From contig JAKSZP010013339.1 in assembly GCA_022478985.1 (NCBI GenBank), forward strand, positions 79,454 to 143,453: a stretch of 64,000 nucleotides of DNA, read 5' to 3'. The notes beneath the pieces are model-generated. The model saw only the letters and a program-made list of their open reading frames with translations. It ran no database searches and had not been told where the DNA came from. A program made the position numbers and the translations under genes. This stretch comes from Massospora cicadina. Lineage: Eukaryota > Entomophthoromycota > Entomophthoromycetes > Entomophthorales > Entomophthoraceae. Shown piece by piece: positions 10,445-20,960 of this stretch; the first letter of the stretch is position 1; each line of letters starts with the position of its first letter.

Positions 10445-11000
10445 AAAAATGACTGAGGCGTTTTTAAGTACAAACGGAATTACCCAATATTCATAAACTA
10501 CCAGATGGCAGTTGGGATCAATTTACTTATGATGCTCAGGATATAACTTATATATAATGAATTTAAACACCAGGTCAAAATAGGTTTAACAAACTGTTTC
10601 ATTGAATATAAAGCAATTTGTTTCAGTAAGTGGTATAAAGTAGGGGTCAGACTTAGTCATGGAAATTTGTCTACAATAATAAACATAGGGTTTGGATATC
10701 TACTGGCTTTTAGGGCTTTCAAGATGGAATACATTACTGAAGATTTGGAAGGAATTATTGACCTGGATGCTAACATTGATTTAATGTAAAACTCCAAAAC
10801 TTCTTAAATCTTTAATTCAGGGTGTAAATTTGCCTAACCCTGAAAGCTTTTTTCCTAGCTTCATTTGGAAGATCAACAAAAATGGTCCAGTCATATCTAA
10901 GGTGTGGGCACCTAAACTTCAAATTTTTATATAATTAATATAATCCTTGAGAAGCGAAATGTTTGCTTAAACACCTCTTATTATTCCCAGTTTAGCCTTT
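10445..11000 (-). pseudogene. Chromovirus F reverse transcriptase (5' half)
   Basis: Next to the right edge of A the minus strand reads YEYWVIPFVLKNASVIFQ, the RT stretch before the YxDD box. Upstream, in shifted frames, are LESPKSRYPNP and YDWTIFVDLPNEARKKAFRVRQ, matching the fingers of fungal Ty3-type RTs. The half ends at the target site of C1 (ATGAT, 11001-11005). Protease and gag of F should lie to the right of C1 but I could not recognise them in 16482-16790. Confidence 0.75.
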
Positions 11001-11005
11001 ATGAT

Positions 11006-11891
11006 TGTTGAATATTTATACTACTTCAGATGGTCTAGTTCTTCTTCTGAGATAAATCAGAGTTTCAAGTGCCTATTGTATAGAGACAAAAGACCAGAAG
11101 GTGACAGTACTTAAGATATAAACTCTTTAGAAAGAACACTTTAAGGCTTTATCCTTCTGTTGTTTACTTGTTCAATGGCTCCCTGCCCTTATCTTCCTGA
11201 TCCCAAGTAATTTATTCAACTTAATATAACAAAAAAGTATTAAAGTTTAAAAGCTTATATATTAACATATCAAATTGATTTTGCTAAAAAATCATTTTTA
11301 TTGTATAAAATTAAGGATAATTTATAGGGGTTGATGTTAGCCACACCTTACACATGACACCTCGCCTCACATCGCCACTTAGTCGGTGGATCATGGTAAA
11401 GACTTAGAGGGTCTACAAATTATGAGGCTCTGCGGTAACTCAGCTTAATCTCACGGTCAGTATTTTAATGTTAAATAAACCAAGACAGAATTTCCTCTGA
11501 CGCATCTGAAAATAGTTAAACCATTGCCCCTCTTGAGCAGAGGTAGCACATACCAAGGCTTTTCAAACCACTAGTTAGATATTTTTCAAAACCTCAATTG
11601 ACATTAAAAACTAATTTTGACATAGACCAACAAAACCCATGAGCCTGGGACATTAAGTCAACTGTCATTAGGTCCAAATTAAGTAACAAAGCCCCCAATC
11701 TATGTCATCTAGTCGAATATTATTAAGTGGAACCACTAGGACACAAATCCTAAGCTTCATATATACTTAAGATATTTTTTGCCACAATCACTGATAATTT
11801 TGATATGATACACAATAAATCAGCATCAGCTAATAGTATTAAAAACCATATCAAATTACCCAGCGATTTAGGTCCATTCAACCATTCAACA
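11006..11891 (-). repeat. Element C1 3' LTR
   Basis: This 886-bp copy starts TGTTGAATA and ends CCATTCAACA on the plus strand, so the ends are a TGTTGAA/TTCAACA inverted repeat. It matches 15592-16476 nearly throughout. More distant copies are at 63165-63970 and, inverted, at 37073-38119 and 45432-46263. Confidence 0.93.
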
Positions 11892-11904
11892 CTTCCTCTG
11901 CCTT
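11892..11904 (-). other. Element C1 polypurine tract
   Basis: The element-strand sequence AAGGCAGAGGAAG abuts the 3' LTR. The equivalent tracts in the same family are AAGATGGGGAAG (C2) and AAGGAGGGGGAAG (C3), so the site is conserved in place and character. Confidence 0.8.
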
Positions 11905-12250
11905 AACTGGATAAAAGTGGATGGTATTCTTCTTTCTTGGTCACAAAATATATTTTTCTTGACCTTCAGAATATTAGCGCTATGTCAATAGCCTCTCAGC
12001 TCTGGATAAACTTGCCTTCTCAAAATCCATTACTTCCATGCTGCATGCTATGGTTAACTCAGGCATTTTGCCTTCAGTTTCTCAGGCTGGTCCAACCAGC
12101 AATGCTTAGAAAGTTCCAAAAAGTTCAACTTCTACAACTGCTGCAACTCAAAACATTCCTTGCCAAACCCAAACCAGCCCCCTTAGTTTGATCTCAATCT
12201 TTTCCCCCTCCCAAAGAAGGGTCATTCAGCCCAGTGGTGATGGGGTTTTG
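11905..12250 (+). pseudogene. Element C1 antisense-frame remnant
   Basis: Immediately inside the 3' LTR, on the strand opposite to gag, a serine/threonine-rich frame can be read. Segments resemble the same place in C2: SMLHAMVNSGILPSV here against a similar run near 45250 there, followed by a PSQRRVIQPSG-like segment. It has one stop and possible shifts. A T-rich tract follows at 12250-12380. Homology with the antisense frames of C2 and B is my inference from short matches. Confidence 0.4.
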
Positions 12251-12385
12251 CTATTCATGAATTTAAGTTTATTTTTCTTAATTGTTATTGGTTTTTTCAT
12301 TTCTATTCTTTTATTATATTTATTTTCATTATATTTTTATTTTATATTTTATAACTTTTTGCCTTTTTCCATTTCTCTTTTTTAA
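12250..12385. other. T-rich tract at the deletion junction of C1
   Basis: A nearly pure T/A tract separates the end of the Gag-Pol linker (about 12390, minus) from the antisense-frame remnant. In C2 (44075-44165) and B (54355-54470) a similar A/T-rich tract lies between the end of integrase and the antisense frame. The pol deletion in C1 therefore ends at or near this tract. It could act as a two-way 3' end region for convergent transcripts. Confidence 0.4.
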
Positions 12386-12389
12386 AGAA

Positions 12390-14075
12390 TTAATCGAGTG
12401 TAATAAGTGGATATTTGACCAATTTAAAGAGTTAAGAGTGTGCTTCAGGGTATTTCTGATGCTAAGACATTCATTATTGAATGTGTCAATTGGCATAGCT
12501 ATATTCACCCCCTTTAAGCTTGAGGTATCTGATGCATTGCTTGGCCCTTAGCCAGGATATTCTCAAGTATTTGTTGCACATATGGTTTAATGACTACTTC
12601 AGAGGCTTCAGGTATGACAACCTTACTCTGAGAGCAAGTCACCACATGTACGTTCATAGAATCTTCATTTGGTACTGTAATAGAATTTGTTATGTTGGTA
12701 ATCGAGGCCCCATGGCCAGAATGCTCTTGGTAATCAGGTGGGACTGGAGTTTACAGCACAATAGAGAATCTTGCATTATTGTGCTTAGTCATTTCCCTCC
12801 TTATGCGCGTTATCTTAGAAAACTACATCTACACTGTGCTGATGGCATCTGGAAGCAAAGTTCCCTTTATGATTGCAGTTGTAGCAAGTGATCTCATTTA
12901 ATGGGCGTAGGGACCTTGCATTTTCAGTTGACTCAGTTTTAACAGGCAAATTACTGCTTATTTTCTTATTTTATTTAAAGGGTTTTCCTGCAGGGAAAGC
13001 AGGTCCTGATCTGGATCTAGTATTGGGTGGGCCGTAATTTTGTGATCATCTGCACAAATAATTAACCATTTCGGCCATTGTAAGTTTTTTCACAAAAGCA
13101 GGCAATAAGAAGTTTGACATATTTTGGTAGAGTTTTACTGGATATTATAATGCAATCTTGGCATCAAAATCAATCATAGACTTTGTGTCTAGGAGAATTT
13201 GGGCTTCATGATAAATAAATCTGCAAATTCGTCAATTGTTTCATCTTTTTCAAGCTGATGTTCATGAATTTGGATTTTCTAGTTGACATTCTTTCTAGGA
13301 TTCGAAACACATAAAGCATGGCCTGTTTGACTTCAGCGTAGGGTGAGTTTACATCCAATTGAGGCATAAAAAACTTAATGCTACGCTCATCTAAGCAGTT
13401 GATAATAGGGCTACTTTGTTTCAGTCACTGGCCCCATACATGGCCATATTAAAGCGTTTGACAAAAGTGACTACAACTTAATTCTTATCAAAAGCAATAA
13501 ATTTTAATGATATGGAATAATCATTCTCTCACTCATGGATATTGCAATTACTTCTTTGCTGGCTTGAACCAGGCATATTAGAGCGCTGAGATGCTGCATT
13601 ACGGTTGTAGGAACATGAATTGGCCAAAGTTATAATTCTATGTGGCATTGTTTGACGTGGTCAAGAATAAAATATTCAGAGGTATCACTGTCAGTAAAAT
13701 TTCTTTTAGCATGCTGGCTTTGACCATTGTCCAAATTCTTCAATATTGCAATTTCTCATTCAGATTGGTCATTTGAAATTGAAGAGAAGAAATCACTTGA
13801 TCCTTCTCTCTGATCAATTTCTTTAAATCACATAATTCTCCATGTAGAGTATCATTTGTCTCATTGATAAAAGTGACTTCTTCAGTGAGATTATCAATTT
13901 GATGACTCATAATGTCCTCTGAGTCTTTGAATTTCACAAATTCATCCTTGAAAATTAATATAGTCAGGGTTTCTCCCCTTCTCAGAATGGTCACCATCTG
14001 CCATCCCATCCATGAGCGCAACTTGTTGAAAAATTCACCATTTTTCAATGTTTCAGGAGCTTGGCTAGTGTGCAA
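12390..14075 (-). pseudogene. Element C1 gag
   Basis: The N-terminal frame (14075-13740, 111 codons) is a heptad-rich coiled coil (residues about 40-110). The capsid part is in broken frames at 13660-13000, with FYHEAQILLDTKSMIDFDAKIAL and later LLPAFVKKL parallel to C2. The zinc knuckle near 12850-12890 reads CYNCNHKGNFASRC: the zinc-binding His is replaced by Asn. The linker before protease ends with DTSSLKGVNIAMPIDTF, matching DTPSLKALEIAMPVEKF in C2. Sequence identity to family C stops there. It encodes the particle protein but would not bind zinc normally. Confidence 0.78.
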
Positions 14076-15571
14076 GGATTAACAGTATGAGGCCTATTGA
14101 CCCCTTGCTAATCTACCTTTATTGGCATCAGGTGGGGGTGGTAGCACCAACCACTCCCTAGATGCTTGTCCCAGCATCTAATCCTTGGGGATCTCTTGCT
14201 AATTTGGGATTATTAAGAATCAATCACAAAAAATAGAGAAGAATAGGCAAAGGTAGATCTTTCTTTTAGATAAAAAGGTGGGGCTTTTATAGTTGATCAG
14301 CCACCTAAATACCTTTCATGTGATCTGGGGCTATATTGGATTCTGGGGTAACACAAGGCATAATACATTGATAAAGGCTTTACCTTAACCATCTTTGGTG
14401 TAATTTGTAATAAACCTATGAAATATCACTTGTGTAACCAACGCCAACTCAAAATCCATCCCAGAAACTCTCAGCTTTGTATGCAAGTAACCCTAGCACA
14501 TAAATCTCAGCAATGCTGACTGGCAATAGTAAATATAAAATCATGGCATTGTCTGCTAAAATTCTTCATAAAATATAAAAATTGTGGATTTTTTCTTGGC
14601 ATTAGTCACTGGTAAATTTTATTAAATCCAAATTAATAGTTGAAGATTGATAAATGGCATTAGTCACCAGTAAATCTCTTAAAACGAATTTTGTATTGAT
14701 ATAGCTCAACCCACTTGGTTGGGGAGCATAATTTGAAGCTACACCATTATGGCATTCTTAGAAATCTATTAGCGATTCATCCAGATGCTTTGGTCACCGC
14801 CAGACATTGAAAGAACTCATTTGTTGAGCTAAATCAAGACTGAAACAACCAAAAGTAGAATCAGGTTCAATTAATTAAAGCAGATGACTTACTCGCCTGA
14901 CGCAACTAACCGCAGAGATACAATGAATTATTGAAAGTTGAACAAGGGTAAAGTAGTCAAGATTGCATGAAGTAATTAACCCAAACCTGCTTGGATCCAC
15001 TAAAGACACAAAAGTCAAACCAGCTGAATTTAGTTGGCAAGGGTTTCCAATATGAGGTGATCCTTGAACTCATTAAATTATGTAAAGTCAAAACCCTTAT
15101 ATTATATAAATTAATTGGCATCAATGCCCAGTTAATAATCATGATAGCTGATATCAAAATCAACCATAATCTGGTTAACAAACTCAACGCTTCTCTCAGC
15201 TTAACCAGATTATGTTCTTTAAAATAACTCCAGTTCTGGAAGATAAAATTTGCAGAGTGACACTGACAATACAACAGAGCTGTTTTTAGTTACAAACTTC
15301 TCCAAATGGGGCTGTACATAAGTGCGGCAAAATTAGTTGCCTTTAAAATTAATAGTGCTTTAAATAACGTCAAATGGAAATAGTTTGCAGAATTCATTGT
15401 TAATTAATTGTAGACAGTTCTCATAAATTAGAATTGACATCTGACATTGCAAAATCAATGGTGGAGCACATGGGAACTGTCCGCGTTCAGCACTAAAAAA
15501 CCAGTGGCTGCAAACCACCTCCTAACAGGCTGACATTGTGCCTCTGGAAATTAGAAACACACTAACAAATT
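14076..15571 (-). other. Element C1 long leader, no gene recognised
   Basis: About 1.5 kb separates the primer-binding site from the gag coil; C2 has only about 0.4 kb here. I see no domain. It contains a hairpin-forming inverted repeat (15166-15213) and a short direct repeat (a GGCATTAGTCAC unit near 14597 and again near 14656). A 105-codon minus frame (15274-14957) overlaps a 78-codon plus frame, and neither looks convincing. Part of this may be an insertion into the leader. Confidence 0.4.
15166..15213. repeat. 13-bp perfect inverted repeat in the C1 leader
   Basis: ATAATCTGGTTAA (15166-15178) and TTAACCAGATTAT (15201-15213) are exact inverted copies around a 22-nt loop. In the element RNA this would fold as a stable stem in the 5' leader, where packaging or dimer signals often sit. 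A role is inference. Confidence 0.75.
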
Positions 15572-15589
15572 TCCCAGCCATGAGCATCA
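15572..15589 (-). other. Element C1 primer-binding site
   Basis: The element strand reads TGATGCTCATGGCTGGGA two bases inside the 5' LTR. C2 has TGGCACTCATGGTTGGGA at the same place. The family consensus begins TGG and then diverges from the A/B site after the first eight bases. Confidence 0.65.
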
Positions 15590-15591
15590 AT

Positions 15592-16476
15592 TGTTGAAGT
15601 TTTGTCATACTTCAGATGGTCTGTTTCTTCTTCTGAGATTCATTGGAGTTTTGAGCGTCTATTGTATAATGACAATAGTTCAGACGGTGACAGTACTTAA
15701 GATATAAACTCTTTAGAATTAACACTTTAAGACTGTATCCTTCTGTTGTTTACTTTTTCAATGGCTCCCTGCCCTTATCTTCCTGATCTCAAGTAATTTA
15801 TTCAACTTAATATAACAAAAAAGTATTAAAGTTTAAAAGCTTATATATTAACATATCAAATTGATTTTGCTAAAAAATCATTTTTATTGTATAATATTAA
15901 GGATAATTTATAGGGGTTAATGTTAGCCACACCTTACACATGACACCTCGCCTCACATCGCCACTTAGCCGGTGGATCATGATGAAGACTTTAGAGGGTC
16001 TACAAATTATGAGGCTCTGCAGTAACTCAGCTTAATCTCACAGTCAGTATTTTAATGATAAATAATTCAAGACAGCATTTCCTCTGACCTTTGAAAATAG
16101 TTAAACCATTGCTCCTCTTGAGCAGAGGTAGCACATACCTAAGCTTTTCAAACCACTAGTTAGATATTTATCAAAACCTCAATTGACATTAGAGACTAAT
16201 TTTGACATAGACCAACAAAACCCATGAGCCTGGGACATTAAGTCAACTGTCATTAAGTACAACTTAAGTAACAAAGCCCCCATTCTATGTCATCTAGTCG
16301 AATATTATTAAGTGGAACCACTAGGACACAAATCCTAAGCTTCATATATACTTAAGATATTTTTGGCCCACAATCACTGATAATTTTGATATGATACACA
16401 ATAAATCAGCATCAGTTAATATTATTATTTCCCCTATTAAATTACCTGAAAATTTAGTTCCAGTCAACCATTCAAA
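15592..16476 (-). repeat. Element C1 5' LTR
   Basis: This 885-bp copy starts TGTTGAAG on the plus strand. The outer end is decayed from TTCAACA to TTCAAA, but it is followed directly by the ATGAT target copy, which fixes the boundary. Confidence 0.9.
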
Positions 16477-16481
16477 ATGAT

Positions 16482-16790
16482 CAATCTTGTATAAAATCCA
16501 TTTGTGAGAAATAGACTCTGGAGGACAATAAATACATTTAACAATTTTATGTTAAACTGTGGAGAGTACCAATATCACCATTTATCACCAAACTATCTGT
16601 TTAAGACAAGTTGTATAAGAACCAGAAACTTCAATATCATTTATATTTTTTGCCTTATCATGAGATTGTCACATACTTGTTTATATATAGCACTTTTAGT
16701 TGTAAATTTTAGGTTTAGTGTTCAAGCTCTTTTCAGTGGTAGGTTTAATTTGTGCAAGGCCTTTAAAACTCAGTTTTCCTGAGTTCCCAA
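16482..16790. other. Short flank, possibly upstream part of F
   Basis: Between C1 and the first repeat of G I recognise no gene. Removing C1 joins this stretch to the RT half of F, and one minus frame stays open over the junction for about 17 codons, so it may hold the protease-RT linker of F. The 92-codon plus frame here shows no domain and is probably chance. Confidence 0.3.
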
Positions 16791-17440
16791 ACATTGTTTT
16801 GGTAAAACTAACCCCCACACCAAAAGGGTTTGCTCAATTGATCTGCAATTACGGTAAGTTTTTAGTTTAAAGAAATTATTTTTGCTTAATTTTAGATTGA
16901 AATACCAGGCATTGCATGGCTGACTCACTGATGGCCCATTTGAATAAAGTATAGTGGCTATTCCTCTCCATTGGGGTCTATTGTAAAGTTGCTACATAAC
17001 ACAAAAAATATTTAATTGCATTGAAGAGTTCTTTTATTAGAAACATCTCCAATAGAGAAACTGAAGTTGTAAATTAAGAATATATAGATTCGTAATCAAG
17101 TTGAATAGATCCATTTATTTTTTGGAAAGCGCGGAATATTCAATAGAATTCACAACTGGGAACGATGGAGATACTGACCTAGTATCTGTAGCAAACCTTG
17201 AAGTAAAAGAAATTCTAAAAATAGGCGTAGAAATCCAATTTGATCCTGGAATTTGTCATTTTGCTAGAAAATAAACTTAATTAAAATATAACTTATATAA
17301 ATAAACAATTTATATGTTTTGCTCCCAGTGTATAATGGATAGCAACCATTGATGTGATGAAAATACCTTATTATAACGCGCTAGCTCTTTCCAATAAGCC
17401 CAAAGTGAATTAGGAAGCAAGACTAAGTCAAAAACCAAAG
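16790..17440. repeat. Element G repeat copy 1
   Basis: Left member of the diverged pair with 18580-19330. Limits are approximate because identity is low. Confidence 0.5.
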
Positions 17441-17849
17441 AGTGGATAGGGTTCCTGAGACCATTCTTCTAGTGCGTTTGCTACAGGCGCTGCGGACAAA
17501 CACCCCTTGGAGGACAGTCAAGTGTAAACTTACCCCAAGCAACATGCCCTGACTCCAAGGCAAGGTGTATTAGGAGGCAATAGCCCTCCCAAACTCACTC
17601 TTAAAGGCCACCTCCTGTCTTCGAATGCCAAACATGGACACTATCAGACAAAATACACAAATGTAAACCCCAAGAAAAAATAATATTATAGATAAGGCTT
17701 TAAGCTAATGGCTTTATTGTGTATAGTTAGCCAGGTCATTAGGAAACAGAATTCAAAAACTTTCAGCTCCCAGGTTCCTTTCCTCATAGCTCTCTGGTGT
17801 AAGAATAGTTCAGACTCCCCCATCATTCCTGACACTATGTCCTTTAGAA

Positions 17850-18163
17850 AATTTTGTAACTAAAATCCCATCATCCTAAGCCCAATTGAATTTCCTGCTG
17901 GCCAAACAACCAACCCATGACTTGATGCAGTTCCATTTCAAATCCAACTAGAGCCTCTAATTACCCATTTCAACGTCACCTTGTTTGATCCCAGCCCTGA
18001 CGCAAGTTCCAACCATCGTCCTGCCTTAGTCTTGAACCTCATCCTGGGGCCTAGCCAGAACCAACACTTCCTCACCCAAAGCTTCATCCACACCAACCTG
18101 TCCTATCTTATCAAATATCAGGGCAATGTGATGTTAAGGGAAAACCTCAACCATCACACTTAG
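17850..18163 (+). pseudogene. Unidentified coding-like segment inside element G
   Basis: A GC-richer island in AT-rich DNA reads in one plus frame for about 100 codons with a single TGA (near 17920). It ends at a TAG at 18161. The peptide contains QLEPLITHFNVTLFDPSP, SSNHRPALVLNLILGPSQ and FIHTNLSYLIKYQGN. I recognise no family. It may be captured host sequence or an element-specific protein. Codon-level coherence supports former coding, but the start is not defined. Confidence 0.35.
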
Positions 18164-18579
18164 GTCCTGTAATTAGAAAACATTTTAATTAACTATTATT
18201 TACATTACTCCTCATTAGTAGGAGATTTTCTCTGGCTCTCCAAATGTAGGTGCAACTTGAAGACCCACATACAATGGGTAACTTTTCATATGTGAGATAG
18301 GGAGTAACACTTAGAAGTCTCAAGTTCACAGAAAGCGTTGACACTTCCCCTGGGGGTCTCCTGGCTCAAGCAAGAGGCATCAAAGACAGCAGTCTCAATA
18401 ATAAACCCCTCAACCTCACCCTACCACAGCAGACGGGAATGGAATGGGTGTGATAGGTTTGAATTCTTTTGCTTGGGACAATGGTAGTCCCATCATCTTA
18501 GTGAATACTAGTTTTGGAATAGTGCAATGCTCAAATTTTTTTAGTATTAGTGTGCCCAACAATGCTTAATTTTTTCATG

Positions 18580-19330
18580 CTCTTTAATGGATGGTTTACA
18601 AATTTACTGCATACCAAAAGAGAGCTATATGACGCAAATGGTGATTAAGGTAAGTACTTAATTTAAAATAAAAGGAATTCTACTTGAATTGCGGGTTGCA
18701 ATCCCAGGTGATGCCAGATTGACTCATTTATGGCTAATTGGGTGAAGTAAAGTAACCAAGCCAACATTTTCTTTTGGGTATATTCTGGAGTTTCTTAATA
18801 CCACCAAATTAAATAAAGGCGTTAAGGGGTTCCTTTATTAGAACAAGCACTGACAGATAACCTTAAGTTAACAACTTAAAAAAAGTTTTAAAATTTTTAT
18901 TTGAGCAAATAGATAAGTTTAAATGAGGAGGTGCGCAGTGGAAGAAATATAATCCCAAACTGAGAATGATAAAAATGCTACTCAGTATCTAAAGCAAACC
19001 TCAAAGTCAAAAATTATAAGATTAGGCATAAGTAGCTAATAACCCCATCAATGGCTGGCTGAAACTAAACTTAGCTTGAATTTAAACTTCAATATATAAG
19101 AATATTTAATATCTACCAAAAAGAGATATCTAATGGCATTCCTCGCTGTGATGGAATTATTCTAGGTCCTGGCTTTTAGGAAAACCAAACAATTAAAACC
19201 GTTCTCTACAAGTTCCGTTTGCAGTTAATTTTTTTAGCTTCAGTTTATACTAACGCCAACAATATCATGTGTTTCATCATAGAATACCTTATTTGGGAGA
19301 AGAGGCTAAGATTAAGTCTATAGAATATTT
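18580..19330. repeat. Element G repeat copy 2
   Basis: Right member of the pair with 16790-17440. Between it and element D (19331-19770) I see no gene or repeat. Confidence 0.5.
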
Positions 19331-19775
19331 TATTTGTATAATGTGCATATATAGGCTTTTTTGAAGGCACCTTACTAAGGGATACTCTTCATACTGCATT
19401 ACATACTTTAGTTGTTAATGGGCTCTTCAATAATCTCTGGTACAGTACTTTCTCAACATTTATACTTTTATCAACACAAATTATCCCTTAATAACTCCAT
19501 ATAAAGTCCTTTCATTTGCTTCACTTTTACAATGGCATACATCAGCGTTCATTTTAGCTTTTTTAAAGTTTAAGTTGACATTCCACACTCAAGGCACATT
19601 CAAATATACATTCAATGCCTCGAGCAAATGAGTAGCAGACATTTAAGCAAGCAAGTCATGGTGTGAGGTATTTGGGAAATGAGAGGTATCTGAGTTTCAT
19701 GGACCTTAGAAGCTTGAAGTAGTGTGAAAAAGATCATAAATACACTTCCAATTTCCCTTTCCTTGAGACCATTAA

Positions 19776-20621
19776 TGTAGGGAGAGTGTCTATAACTCTC
19801 CTGTTTCCAGCGTGGTGGTGCACAGTGCCCAGAGACAACGCACGGAGACTAGCTGTTAATACAAAGTTACCAGAGCCCAGAAGAGGGTGATGGAGCAATA
19901 ATAACTTAAGGGAAAGAGTACAATCATTATAACAAAAACACCACCAAAAACGACGCGGTGCACAAAGGGGAAAAGGGAAGCATCCCAGGTTGGAGGGAAC
20001 CTGGGCAAACAAACGGTGCACAAGTGTCTAACCAGATCTTATGTAAAATTGTTTGGTGAATGTAGCGCGAGACCTCCTCAAAGAGGTCCATGCACAGGAT
20101 CGTTCAAAATAACATAAGTAAAATGGGAAAACTTGAAATGTTTATTAGGAAAGTCAAACACAAGTATGTTGGTCAAGTAAAACAGAACTAAACTTCATCA
20201 GGGAAATATGGGGCTTACTAAAGTGGGCCCAAGCACTGACTCACCAATAGGCAAACACTACCATCCAATTCTGTAGAATATGCCAAATCCAACTTCATTT
20301 GAGTAATCAATTATAGTTGGATCTTACCCAAATGCTTAATTTCATAAATGGAACAGGTTGATAACCCCCATTCCTCAATAAGATCAATAGTGCCATCATA
20401 GTTAATTGAATATACCGTTTGTTTTAATGCCTAGTCTGACAAAAGGGGCTGGGCATTTGACACTTCACTAATACCCACCTGGGCATATTTATCTTGTACC
20501 CAGCGTTGGTCTAGTGTGTGCCTGAGGTCAGGGAGGGCCTGAAACTTCACCTTCTGGGACTCCTGTCACCCTGCCTTATTCTTAGGGTTGGTCCCCACTA
20601 TGATGTCATTTAACCATGACA
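19776..20621 (-). repeat. Element D 3' LTR
   Basis: Direct repeat with 24869-25717. Plus-strand start TGTAGGGAGAG, end CCATGACA. Both copies contain the same short inverted repeat (AGAGTGTCTATAACTCTC). Confidence 0.92.
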
Positions 20622-20636
20622 TTACCCTCTCCTCCC
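20622..20636 (-). other. Element D polypurine tract
   Basis: The element strand reads GGGAGGAGAGGGTAA directly before the LTR start TGTCATGG. It is the expected plus-strand primer and confirms orientation. Confidence 0.85.
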
Positions 20637-20739
20637 AACGGGGCTCATCCCTCCCCTCCAGGGGCTTGCGCAAGGGAAAAGTTCTTATGGGCTGGGGCCA
20701 AATTCATGGTGGAAACGGTCGGTTTAGGTTGAGATCCAG

Positions 20740-20960
20740 AAGCCTGTGGGAAACTCTTGTGGAAGGCTTTAATAAGATTTTAGGCATGCACACAGTCATG
20801 CGCTGGAACCCAACTGTTCTCTGCAACGTCAAAACCCTTTTAGGATACCAGGTACTCAAGTCTTCTTTTAACTAGGTGGGAGGCAACTACTTCTTTTACT
20901 TCCCACTCTGGTGTTCCATCTATGAGATAGGCCTCCGGAGTCTCTGGTGGGGGCCCTTAA
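20740..20960 (-). pseudogene. Element D chromodomain
   Basis: After integrase the minus strand reads PEAYLIDGTPEWEVKEVV, then HLVKRRLEYLV, a stop codon where the conserved Trp of the KW motif belongs, KGFDVAENSWVPAHD, another stop, and NLIKAFHKS. This is a full chromodomain in one frame with only two stops. It reads histone marks and is thought to direct integration in chromoviruses. A TGG-to-TAA change needs two G-to-A transitions, in line with the decay pattern elsewhere. Confidence 0.82.

Larger units (their letters stand above)
830..11000 (-). mobile_element. Chromovirus F, old Ty3/gypsy element split by A and C1
   Basis: Minus-strand pol remnants read in order from about 11000 down to 830: RT, RNase H, integrase and chromodomain. 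They are interrupted at 3104-10439 by element A, with C1 inserted at 11006. The fragments on either side of A are two halves of one reverse transcriptase. Removing A and one target copy restores an in-frame junction in which VIFQ is followed by RLID. Frames are riddled with stops and shifts, so F is the oldest layer here. No LTR of F could be recognised because only one end lies in the window. Confidence 0.8.
11006..16476 (-). mobile_element. Family-C retrotransposon C1, deletion derivative without pol
   Basis: Two closely similar LTRs are flanked by the exact 5-bp target copy ATGAT (11001-11005 and 16477-16481). Inside, on the minus strand, are a long leader, gag with its zinc knuckle and the Gag-Pol linker, a T-rich stretch, and possible antisense-frame remnants next to the polypurine tract. 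Protease, dUTPase-like module, RT, RNase H and integrase are all absent. C2 shows the full arrangement. LTR likeness is the highest of any pair here, so C1 is the youngest insertion although it cannot encode its own pol. Confidence 0.9.
16790..19330. mobile_element. Element G: LTR pair with short internal region
   Basis: Two direct repeats of about 650-750 bp (16790-17440 and 18580-19330) show patchy but collinear similarity. Examples are the CTAGTATCTGTAGCAAACC segment in the first against CTCAGTATCTAAAGCAAACC in the second, and a shared TTCTTTTATTAGAA/TTCCTTTATTAGAA segment. About 1.1 kb lies between. No gag or pol motif was found, so this looks like an old non-autonomous (TRIM/LARD-like) element. 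Ends, strand and target duplication could not be resolved. Confidence 0.5.

Noticed and set aside
12520..12891. 123-codon plus frame
   Set aside because: It is the antisense shadow of the C1 nucleocapsid and Gag-Pol linker, which have recognisable motifs (zinc knuckle, linker shared with C2) on the minus strand.
14957..15274. 105-codon minus frame and opposing 78-codon plus frame in the C1 leader
   Set aside because: Both span the inverted repeat and neither shows a motif or conservation with C2.
16504..16782. 92-codon plus frame next to C1
   Set aside because: AT-rich sequence, no motif, and the opposite strand stays open over the C1 empty site as expected for F.
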